DNA of 64,000 nt, from NCBI RefSeq assembly GCF_004851605.1, contig NZ_CP031093.1, positions 682,001 through 746,000 on the forward strand. The letters are read 5' to 3'. Below, piece after piece: positions 56,933-64,000 of this stretch. This stretch comes from Hydrocarboniclastica marina (GTDB taxonomy: Bacteria; Pseudomonadota; Gammaproteobacteria; Pseudomonadales; Oleiphilaceae). The position numbers were made by a program, and so were the translations under genes. The notes under the pieces were generated by a model that worked only from the letters and a program-made list of their open reading frames with translations, ran no database searches and was not told the origin of the DNA. Position 1 is the stretch's first letter, and every line of letters starts with the position of its first letter.

Positions 56933-59229
56933 GCACGCTGCGTACCATTATTCAGGAAGTCAACGGCGCAAGGGACCTGCCGGAATCCCTCGACATTATC
57001 GTTTCGCGGGTGCAGGAGGCTATGAACACCGAGGTTTGCTCGGTCTATCTCCTCGACCCTGAAACCAACCGTTATTACCTGATGGCGACCGAGGGGCTGC
57101 ACAAATCGTCGGTCGGCAAGGTCAGCCTTGCACATTCTGAAGGGCTGATCGGTCTCGTCGGTAGTCGCGAGGAGCCCATTAATCTCGAAGATGCCCCCTC
57201 GCACCCGCGCTACCGCTATTTTCCCGAAACCGGCGAAGAGCGCTTCAAGTCCTTCCTCGGCGTGCCCATCATCCACCACCGGCGGGTTCTGGGCGTACTC
57301 GTCGTGCAGCAGCGTCAGAACAGCCGGTGCTTCGACGAAGGCGAAGAGGCTTTTCTGGTGACGGTTTCGGCCCAGCTGGCAGGTCTCATTGCTCATAGCG
57401 AAGCGACAGGGGCCATCGGCGGTCTGTCGCTGACTGGTGGCGCGGCGAGAGACGTCAGCTTTCGCGGTGTCGCCGGGTCACCGGGCGTCGCCATAGGGCA
57501 GGGCGTTGTGGTTTATCCGCCAGCCGATCTGGATGCGGTCCCGGACAAACTTTGCGAAAACATCGATGACGAACTGGCCCGGTTTGATGCTGCTGTAGCG
57601 GCCGTGCGGGAAGACATCAACGCCGTTGGTGAGCGGCTGGCCGCTCAGCTCCGGCCCGAAGAGCAGGCCCTTTTCGACGTCTATCTGCGAATGCTCGACG
57701 GGAACGCCCTGCCCGGCGAGGTATGTCTGCGTATCAAAGAGGGCAAATGGGCGCCGGGGGCGTTGCGCGAGGTCGTTCATCAGTATGTGCGCCATTTTGA
57801 AATGATGGGTGATCACTATCTGCGCGAACGGGCGGTCGACATCAAGGATCTGGGACGACGCGTGCTTTCGCATCTGCAGGAAGGTGAAGCACAAACCATC
57901 GAATACCCGCAAAACACCATTCTCGTCAGCGAAGAGCTGACGGCGACCATGCTTGGGGAGGTTGAGCGTGGATGCCTGGCCGGGCTCGTTTCGGTGCGCG
58001 GCTCCAGCAATTCCCACGTCGCTATACTGGCCCGTGCCATGGGCGTCCCGACGGTGATGGGTATGGTCGATGTGCCCGTCAATCAGCTAGACGGGCGTGA
58101 GTTGATCGTCGACGGATACGACGGCAAGGTCTACGCCTCTCCTTCTGCCGAGCTTCGGACATTCTTCGAAAGCATTTGTGAAGAAGAGGAAGAGCTGGTT
58201 CGCGGACTCGAGGAGCTCAAGGACAAACCCTGCGAGACACCGGATGGCCACCGTATCAAACTGATGGTTAATACCGGTCTCATGACCGACGTCGTCAGAT
58301 CGCTGAGTCATGGCGCAGAGGGGATTGGCCTCTACCGCACCGAAGTGCCTTTCATGATCAACGAACGGTTTCCGTCCGAGCAGGAACAGCGGGCGTATTA
58401 CCGGGAGCAGCTGGAGGCCTTCGCCCCCAATGAAGTAACCATGCGCACCCTGGACATTGGCGGCGACAAGTCGCTGCCCTATTTTCCCATTGCTGAGGAA
58501 AACCCTTTTCTCGGCTGGCGCGGCATAAGGGTGACCCTGGACCATCCAGAGATTTTCCTGGTGCAGGTGCGGGCCATGCTGAAGGCCAGCCAGGGGCTGA
58601 ATAATCTACGTATCATGTTGCCAATGATCAGTAATGTGTCCGAGGTGGAAGAAGCCTTGCACCTGATCTATCGTGTTTACCATGAGGTGCGGGAGGAAAA
58701 CTTCGACGTGGTCATGCCCAAGGTTGGCGTGATGATCGAGGTTCCTGCGGCGGTGTATCAGGTGCGCGAGCTTGCAGATCGGGTCGACTTTTTGTCGGTC
58801 GGCTCGAACGATCTCACACAGTATCTGCTGGCGGTCGATCGTAATAATCCACGGGTCGCATCCCTGTATCACTCCTACCATCCTGCAGTGCTCCAGGCGC
58901 TGTACCGCATCGCACAGGACGCTCACCAGGTCGGCAAGCCTGTCAGTATCTGCGGCGAAATGGCGGGTGACCCGGGCGGGGCGCTGCTACTGATGGCTAT
59001 GGGTTACGACACGCTTTCAATGAATGCCGCCAGCTTGCCCAAAGTTAAGTCGGTTATCCGTAGCGTTCCCCTGAGCTGGGCCCGTAAATTGCTGGAAGAC
59101 GTGATGTTCCTCGACTCTCCCCATGTGGTTAAGAGTTGCGTCGAGCTCGCGCTCAAGAGCGAGGGTTTTGGCCGCTACCTGCGACCAGAACACGTGCTGC
59201 CCGTTGACCGCGGGTCGGCTAGTGCCTGA
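56926..59229 (+). CDS. ptsP: Phosphoenolpyruvate-protein phosphotransferase PtsP (nitrogen PTS EI)
   Basis: The product has 767 residues, the length of EI-Ntr. An N-terminal GAF domain (about 1-150) is followed by an EI-type region: the phospho-His is His364 in [12 protein letters not shown], the PEP-binding region has [18 protein letters not shown] and [10 protein letters not shown], and [10 protein letters not shown] and [10 protein letters not shown] complete it. It phosphorylates NPr in the nitrogen PTS. It is coupled to rppH. All EI signatures are intact. Confidence 0.97.
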   Translation: MLSTLRTIIQEVNGARDLPESLDIIVSRVQEAMNTEVCSVYLLDPETNRYYLMATEGLHKSSVGKVSLAHSEGLIGLVGSREEPINLEDAPSHPRYRYFPETGEERFKSFLGVPIIHHRRVLGVLVVQQRQNSRCFDEGEEAFLVTVSAQLAGLIAHSEATGAIGGLSLTGGAARDVSFRGVAGSPGVAIGQGVVVYPPADLDAVPDKLCENIDDELARFDAAVAAVREDINAVGERLAAQLRPEEQALFDVYLRMLDGNALPGEVCLRIKEGKWAPGALREVVHQYVRHFEMMGDHYLRERAVDIKDLGRRVLSHLQEGEAQTIEYPQNTILVSEELTATMLGEVERGCLAGLVSVRGSSNSHVAILARAMGVPTVMGMVDVPVNQLDGRELIVDGYDGKVYASPSAELRTFFESICEEEEELVRGLEELKDKPCETPDGHRIKLMVNTGLMTDVVRSLSHGAEGIGLYRTEVPFMINERFPSEQEQRAYYREQLEAFAPNEVTMRTLDIGGDKSLPYFPIAEENPFLGWRGIRVTLDHPEIFLVQVRAMLKASQGLNNLRIMLPMISNVSEVEEALHLIYRVYHEVREENFDVVMPKVGVMIEVPAAVYQVRELADRVDFLSVGSNDLTQYLLAVDRNNPRVASLYHSYHPAVLQALYRIAQDAHQVGKPVSICGEMAGDPGGALLLMAMGYDTLSMNAASLPKVKSVIRSVPLSWARKLLEDVMFLDSPHVVKSCVELALKSEGFGRYLRPEHVLPVDRGSASA

Positions 59230-59409
59230 ACGTCTGTATCGCTTTAAGCGGAAGTAGGGTGAATGCTCTAATCCCTACCGTTAACTTGGTGGGGTTGAAG
59301 GCGCACCGCTGTCGGCGGCGTGTCACAAGGGCAGGGCGATTCTCTGCCCTTTGCAAGGACAAATCGGCCGCATTTGGGCGGCTATCACGAACTCTGGGAC
59401 GGCTTGCCT

Positions 59410-60666
59410 ATGGTTGTCAAAAAGCAAGACGATAAAAGCGCCAAACCGAGGATCGGTCTGGCACTGGGCGGTGGCGGACCGTTGGGCGGCATTTACGAGA
59501 TCGGGGCGGTGCGCGCGCTGGACGAGGCGCTTGAAGGCGTCGACCTGAACGACCTGTATGTCTATGTAGGTGTCAGTGCCGGCGCTTTTGTGGCAGCGAA
59601 TCTGGCCAACCAGATGACCACGGCCCAACTCTGCAGGATTTTCGTCAAGAACGAAGCTGAGGTTCATCCGTTCCATCCCCAGGTGTTCTACCGTCCCGCG
59701 GTGCGTGAGTACGCGCGCCGCGCAATGGCAGTACCAGGGCTGGTCTGGGAGGCGCTCGGGCGCTTTGCCAATAACCCCTACGATCAGAATCTGCTGGAAG
59801 CCATGACGATACTGGCTCAGGCGGTACCTGCGGGGTTGTTCGACAACGAAGGCCTGCATGAATACCTCCAGCGTGCGTTCAGTATGCTGGGCCGCACGAA
59901 TGACTTCAGGCAGCTACGTCGACGGCTCTACATTATTGCTGCTGACCTGGAGAGCAGCGAAGCGGTCCGCTTCGGTTCTCCAGGGTTCGATCATGTACCG
60001 ATTTCCCGGGCTGTACAGGCGAGCATTGCGTCACCGGCACTCTACATGCCTGTAGAGATTGACGGTCGTTATTACCTGGACGGAACGCTGAGAAAAGGCC
60101 TTCACGCCTCGGTGGCTATGGAAGACGGTGCTGATCTGGTGCTTGCGATAAACCCGTTGGTTCCGATCGACGCCAGTGCAGCGGTGAGGGCAGGCACCAT
60201 GAAGCCCCGCAGTCTGCTCAACAATGGCATGCCCAACATTTTGTCGCAGACCTTCCGCACGATGATCTACTCGCGCATGCAGTCGGGTATTGCCCAGTAT
60301 GAGCGGGAATATCCAGGCAAGGAGATTATCGTGTTCGAGCCGACCCGCGACGACGCCAAGCTGTTCTTCTCCAACATGTTCAGCTTCCAGTCCCGCCGGA
60401 TGGTCTGTGAACACGCTTACCAGATGACCCGGCGGGAACTGCTGCGGCGGGCTGATGAGCTGGAAGAGCGTTTGGGACCCTACGGGATCAAGCTGAGACG
60501 GGACTATCTTGAGGACGAGCAGCGCACCATCAGCACCAGCCTGTACGGCGAAATGCTTCCGCTCTATGTGGCCCGCGAGCGCTACCAGCGCAAGCCCTGG
60601 CGAAAGCTGAGTTCGGGTATCGAGAACGTGTCGGATTTCATCCAGAACGCCCGGTCCATCCTTTAG
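59410..60666 (+). CDS. Patatin-like phospholipase
   Basis: The product has 418 residues. The oxyanion loop GGGGPLGG (20-27), the nucleophile motif GVSAG with Ser56 (54-58) and the Asp dyad in YLDGTLRKG are the patatin Ser/Asp catalytic set. It lacks a signal peptide. Such proteins hydrolyse phospholipids or other acyl esters. ATG 59410 opens MVVKKQDDKSAKPRIGL; a longer frame from 59320 has no family match. The C-terminal 150 residues form a helical, basic extension. It is a single gene. Confidence 0.9.
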   Translation: MVVKKQDDKSAKPRIGLALGGGGPLGGIYEIGAVRALDEALEGVDLNDLYVYVGVSAGAFVAANLANQMTTAQLCRIFVKNEAEVHPFHPQVFYRPAVREYARRAMAVPGLVWEALGRFANNPYDQNLLEAMTILAQAVPAGLFDNEGLHEYLQRAFSMLGRTNDFRQLRRRLYIIAADLESSEAVRFGSPGFDHVPISRAVQASIASPALYMPVEIDGRYYLDGTLRKGLHASVAMEDGADLVLAINPLVPIDASAAVRAGTMKPRSLLNNGMPNILSQTFRTMIYSRMQSGIAQYEREYPGKEIIVFEPTRDDAKLFFSNMFSFQSRRMVCEHAYQMTRRELLRRADELEERLGPYGIKLRRDYLEDEQRTISTSLYGEMLPLYVARERYQRKPWRKLSSGIENVSDFIQNARSIL

Positions 60667-60755
60667 GCCGTTCTATTCCGGTTGCCCAGCTCCATATGCG
60701 CGTGGTGCGGTAAGCTACCCTGGTGGTTGTGCTGGCGCGCTGCGGAGGCCAGGGG

Positions 60756-61154
60756 CTACTTGGCGGGATAAGGTTGAGGTGAGCCGGAAGCTGCAGGACG
60801 CCGGGACTGTCCCGCAGCCTCAAGACGCTTCAAATAGTGCTCCCAGCGCTGCTCTTGCTCTCTGGCCAGGACTTTCAGATATTCCCACGTAAACAACCCT
60901 GAGTCGTGGCCGTCATCAAAGCCAAGCTTGAGCGCATAATTGCCCACCGCCTCAGCACCAGTAACCTGAACGTCAGCCTTGCCGGCTACCAGGTAGCCTT
61001 CGCCGCCGCCATGGCCCCGTACTTCAGCTGAGGGGGAATAGACCCGCAGATACTCGAACGGGAGCGATACCGTAGTGGCATCGGCGTACTGCAGCTCGAG
61101 GCAGCGGGACGCCCGCCGTATCCTGATCGCACCAGGAACCTTGTCTCTAGTCAT
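60756..61154 (-). CDS. DUF971 / gamma-butyrobetaine hydroxylase-like N-terminal domain protein
   Basis: The product has 132 residues. It fits the DUF971 family: IRIRRASRCLELQYAD, LPFEYLRVYSPSAEV, and DDGHDSGLFTWEYL with the conserved DGH.SG..TW motif. The function is unknown, with links to iron-sulfur proteins reported for related domains. It lies downstream of hslU on the same strand, an order often seen in gammaproteobacteria. ATG 61154 is chosen by alignment with the family start. Confidence 0.9.
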   Translation of the reverse strand: MTRDKVPGAIRIRRASRCLELQYADATTVSLPFEYLRVYSPSAEVRGHGGGEGYLVAGKADVQVTGAEAVGNYALKLGFDDGHDSGLFTWEYLKVLAREQEQRWEHYLKRLEAAGQSRRPAASGSPQPYPAK

Positions 61155-61270
61155 ATTGCCGCACTCCGGAAGCTGGACGTTGGCGCCAGGAATCACCGCC
61201 AGGGGGCAGGCATGGCGGGCGGGACAAACGCTGTTTTATTGCGTCGTGTCCCGCTGCTGACTTCCCGCTA

Positions 61271-62605
61271 TCAGAGAATATATCGCGAAAGGTCTTCATC
61301 CTCAGCCAGGCTACCGAGCCTCTCGTCCACGTACTCAGCTGTAACTGTAAAGGTGTCTCTCGTGGTATCGCCGGCGGTGAAGGATATTTCTTCCAGGAGT
61401 CGCTCCAGAACTGTATGCAGGCGGCGAGCGCCTATGTTCTCCGTAGTCTCGTTGACCTTCCACGCAATTTCCGCGATTCGGCTGATAGCGTCCGGTGCAA
61501 AGTCGAGCTTAAGGTTCTCGGCTCCCATCAACGCCTCATACTGCTGCACCAGCGACGCATTCGGTTCGGTCAGGATCCGTTTGAAGTCGTCCGGCGACAG
61601 CGCTTTCAGCTCAACACGAATAGGCAGCCGGCCCTGTAGCTCGGGAATAAGGTCCGAAGGCTTGGCCAGATGGAACGCGCCTGATGCGATAAACAGGATA
61701 TGGTCGGTTTTGATCATGCCGAACTTGGTATTGATGGTGCTGCCTTCGATCAGGGGCAACAAATCACGCTGTACCCCTTCCCGGGAGACATCGCCCGAGC
61801 CTTGCTCAGAGCGCTTGCAGACCTTGTCGATCTCGTCGATGAAAACAATGCCGTTCTGCTCGACAGAACGGAGCGCTTTCTGCTTGATTTCCTCGTCATT
61901 GATCAGCTTGGCTGCTTCCTCGTCGCGAGCCTGCTCAAGCGCATCGGCGACCCGAAGCTTGCGGCTCTTGCGCCGGTCGGATGACATGCTGGAGAACATG
62001 CTCTGCAGCTGACTGGTCATTTCTTCCATGCCCGGTGGTGCCATGATTTCCACCCCGGCAGGGCTGCTGCGCAGTTCGATCTCTATCTCCTTGTCATCCA
62101 GCTCGCCCTCGCGCAGCTTCTTGCGGAACAGCTGCCGCGTCGATGAATCAGTGCCGGTCGCGTTGCGCTCTTCCGACGAAGATCCGCGGGCCGGCGGAAG
62201 GAGTGCATCAAGGATGCGCTCTTCGGCCGCGTCCAGCGCCCGGTCCCGCACCCGGTGCATTTCTTTTTCCCGAACCAGCTTGATCGCCATATCGGCAAGA
62301 TCGCGGATGATGGACTCAACGTCACGGCCGACGTAGCCCACTTCGGTGAATTTTGTCGCTTCCACCTTGATAAAAGGCGCGTCGGCCAATTTGGCAAGGC
62401 GCCGGGCAATTTCCGTTTTACCAACGCCGGTGGGGCCGATCATCAGTATGTTCTTGGGCGTTACTTCATCGCGGAGGTTGTCTTCCAGCTGCATCCGGCG
62501 CCAGCGGTTGCGCAGTGCAATGGCTACCGCTCGCTTGGCTTCATCCTGGCCTATGATATGCCGGTTCAGTTCGTCGACGATTTCGCGGGGGGTCATGGAG
62601 GACAT
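61271..62605 (-). CDS. hslU: HslU ATPase, protease ATP-binding subunit
   Basis: The product has 444 residues. It unfolds proteins for the HslV peptidase. Walker A is GPTGVGKT (57-64), [20 protein letters not shown] is the family N-terminus, [16 protein letters not shown] marks the pore-loop region, and the C-terminus DLSRYIL is the tail that docks into HslV. ATG 62605 has AGGAGC upstream; a start nine bases further in is also possible. It lies 104 bases after hslV and is co-transcribed. Confidence 0.98.
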   Translation of the reverse strand: MSSMTPREIVDELNRHIIGQDEAKRAVAIALRNRWRRMQLEDNLRDEVTPKNILMIGPTGVGKTEIARRLAKLADAPFIKVEATKFTEVGYVGRDVESIIRDLADMAIKLVREKEMHRVRDRALDAAEERILDALLPPARGSSSEERNATGTDSSTRQLFRKKLREGELDDKEIEIELRSSPAGVEIMAPPGMEEMTSQLQSMFSSMSSDRRKSRKLRVADALEQARDEEAAKLINDEEIKQKALRSVEQNGIVFIDEIDKVCKRSEQGSGDVSREGVQRDLLPLIEGSTINTKFGMIKTDHILFIASGAFHLAKPSDLIPELQGRLPIRVELKALSPDDFKRILTEPNASLVQQYEALMGAENLKLDFAPDAISRIAEIAWKVNETTENIGARRLHTVLERLLEEISFTAGDTTRDTFTVTAEYVDERLGSLAEDEDLSRYIL

Positions 62606-62709
62606 GCAAGCTCCTGGGGAATATTGGGCCTTCATCGTCTAAGTCTGAGACGGAGTCGATGAAGCGGAACAAAAACGGCTGAGTACAGGATGACCGGTTG
62701 AGCCTGGGC

Positions 62710-63240
62710 TCAGTCGTCGCCCTTCAGCGTTTCGATGGTCCGGTTGTGGTTGGTGTAGATGCAGATATCGCCGGCTATATCGAGCCCCTTCTCAACAATC
62801 TCGGTGGCGCTGAGGTTTGTATTCTCGAGTAGAGCACGGGCCGAAGCCTGGGCAAACGGACCGCCGGATCCGATGGCTATCAGGCTCTCCTCTGGCTCAA
62901 TGACGTCACCGTTACCGGTTATAACCAGAGAAGTGGTCTTGTCTGCGACGGCCAGCAGAGCCTCAAGTCGGCGTAGCGCGCGGTCGGTACGCCAGTCTTT
63001 GGCAAGTTCGACTGCGGCTCGAGTGAGATTGCCCTGGTGCTTCTCGAGTTGTGCCTCGAAGCGCTCAAACAGCGTAAAGGCGTCAGCGGTACCGCCAGCA
63101 AAACCGGCCAGAACCTTGCCGTTATAGATACGGCGTACCTTGCGGGCGTTTCCTTTCATGACGGTGTTGCCCAAGGAAACCTGGCCATCGCCGCCCATGG
63201 CCACTTCGTCGCCACGGCGAACGGAAAGAATGGTGGTCAT
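62710..63240 (-). CDS. hslV: HslV peptidase, protease subunit
   Basis: The product has 176 residues. Processing after Met leaves Thr2 as the active-site residue ([19 protein letters not shown]), and [14 protein letters not shown] and [14 protein letters not shown] are the proteasome-beta-like signatures. It is the peptidase chamber of the HslUV protease. The start is ATG 63240; a longer frame adds an unlikely leader and would bury the Thr. A sigma-32-like promoter lies just upstream. Confidence 0.98.
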   Translation of the reverse strand: MTTILSVRRGDEVAMGGDGQVSLGNTVMKGNARKVRRIYNGKVLAGFAGGTADAFTLFERFEAQLEKHQGNLTRAAVELAKDWRTDRALRRLEALLAVADKTTSLVITGNGDVIEPEESLIAIGSGGPFAQASARALLENTNLSATEIVEKGLDIAGDICIYTNHNRTIETLKGDD

Positions 63241-63279
63241 TTTAAATCCCCGCATCCATTTGGTATCGAAAGCAGGGAT

Positions 63280-63309
63280 ATGATGGCGACGGCACGGCAA
63301 TTCAAGGGG
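63280..63309 (-). promoter_or_regulatory. Candidate sigma-32 heat-shock promoter for hslVU
   Basis: The minus strand has CCCCTTGAA (63309-63301), an 11-14-base spacer and CGCCATCAT (63288-63280), close to the CCCTTGAA / CCCCATNT sigma-32 consensus. The predicted start would give a leader of about 30 bases to the hslV ATG. hslVU is a known sigma-32 operon in E. coli. Confidence 0.65.
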
Positions 63310-63353
63310 CGTTTTGTTGATCGGGCGTCGACCTTGCGATCTTGACGTCGATG

Positions 63354-63968
63354 TCAGGGTGTTGCGGTCTCGAGCGCTTTCTTGCGGACCAAAGGCTGAA
63401 TATTGATGGCGACCAGGCGATCGATGACGCTGTTCATGGTGCTGCGCGACTGGTAAGGACCGACTTGAACCCGGTACCAGGTGTCCCCGGAGTCCAGGTT
63501 TACCTGGCTGACATCCGCCCGCAGGCCCTGAAAGCCGATTTGGGCTTTCTGTCGCTGGGCATCGCCCATGGTCCGGAACGAGCCGGTCTGGAGGACATAC
63601 TCGAACTTCTGCCGCTGGCCCTTACCGGTGTTGTAGGCTTCAACCTCGGGCGGCACCACTTCCGACTTGGGAAGCATCTCGTAGAACCGGTACTCCGGCT
63701 CCCGTGGTGTCGGCTTGGTTGCTGGTGGCGCAGGCTTTACGAGTTCCACCGGCGGCTGATACGAGGCAGTGTTGCGGGAAGTCTCGGGTGGAACAGCGTT
63801 AAGGTAGACTACAAAGCCGACGAAGGCGCTGGTTACCGCAACAACTGTCAGCCACTGCCAGGTGCTCGGCCCTGATGGCGGCGGCGCCGAACGCTTGTTG
63901 GCCGCAGGCCTGGACCGGCCAGAACTGGCAGGCCGGGTACGGCTTTTTTTTGCATAATCACGAGTCAT
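63354..63968 (-). CDS. SPOR-domain protein (FtsN-like), inner membrane
   Basis: The product has 204 residues. One membrane helix lies at about 37-56 ([21 protein letters not shown]), after a basic cytosolic N-terminus, and a Pro-rich linker follows. Residues about 122-195 form a SPOR domain ([18 protein letters not shown], then [19 protein letters not shown]), which binds denuded peptidoglycan at the septum. The layout is that of short FtsN-like division proteins. It lies just ahead of hslV, which matches the ftsN-hslVU order of gammaproteobacteria. An A8 run early in the gene could cause slippage. Confidence 0.88.
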   Translation of the reverse strand: MTRDYAKKSRTRPASSGRSRPAANKRSAPPPSGPSTWQWLTVVAVTSAFVGFVVYLNAVPPETSRNTASYQPPVELVKPAPPATKPTPREPEYRFYEMLPKSEVVPPEVEAYNTGKGQRQKFEYVLQTGSFRTMGDAQRQKAQIGFQGLRADVSQVNLDSGDTWYRVQVGPYQSRSTMNSVIDRLVAINIQPLVRKKALETATP

Positions 63969-64000
63969 AGACAGTACGGGTTCATAAACTACGGGTGAGA

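Overview
The window is a contiguous piece of a gammaproteobacterial chromosome of moderately high GC. The gene set (Kdo transferase WaaA, two LpxL-type acyltransferases, TolC, hslVU, rppH-ptsP, prkA-yeaH-spoVR, metF/ahcY/metK) fits a free-living marine gammaproteobacterium of the Marinobacter/Oceanospirillales type. That placement is inferred from recalled gene content and is not proven. No rRNA, tRNA, CRISPR array, transposase or prophage gene was found.

Layout. Bases 1-4704 (+) hold the end of a surface-sugar cluster: a CMP-sugar synthetase tail, a DRE-TIM aldolase with an extra C-terminal domain, a KdsB-type cytidylyltransferase, a HAD phosphatase and a capsule-type GT-B protein. Bases 4712-13316 (-) form a compact nine-gene LPS core/lipid A run: two acyltransferases, three GT4 and one GT2 glycosyltransferases, an ELM1-like protein, a YrbL-like kinase-fold protein and an unknown. 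It diverges from waaA (13457-14719), which converges on tolC. Bases 16188-23142 (+) carry thiC behind a TPP riboswitch, nudF, a DUF1249 gene, cpdA, gcvH and a DnaQ/GIY-YIG fusion nuclease. Bases 23197-28075 (-) are the prkA-yeaH-spoVR stress operon, with a candidate sigma-54 promoter and two 17-bp palindromes in the long upstream gap.

Bases 28542-42350 hold housekeeping genes: a 2-hydroxyacid dehydrogenase, a YihY membrane protein, glpK with a repeat-rich leader, a DUF445 protein, an RND pump with its adaptor, rsmE, bioA and a serine hydrolase. Bases 42529-45441 look like an accessory island: an acyltransferase, a repeat-rich 290-bp gap, then two overlapping genes of unknown family that look like a pore-forming toxin and a membrane immunity protein. 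Bases 45516-53003 carry a glnHPQ-type transporter and a methyl-cycle group (metF, ahcY, metK, and an ArsR-type regulator fused to a methyltransferase, with a palindromic operator). Bases 53107-64000 contain rlmI, an imelysin lipoprotein with a HAD hydrolase, rppH-ptsP, a patatin phospholipase, a DUF971 gene, hslVU behind a sigma-32-like promoter and a SPOR-domain protein.

The least ordinary parts are: (a) the aldolase-KdsB-HAD set, which could make an activated ulosonic acid by pyruvate aldol addition instead of the usual PEP condensation; (b) the candidate toxin-immunity pair at 43874-45441; (c) the palindromes and sigma-54 site ahead of prkA; and (d) the ArsR-methyltransferase fusion with its operator beside the SAM-cycle genes.
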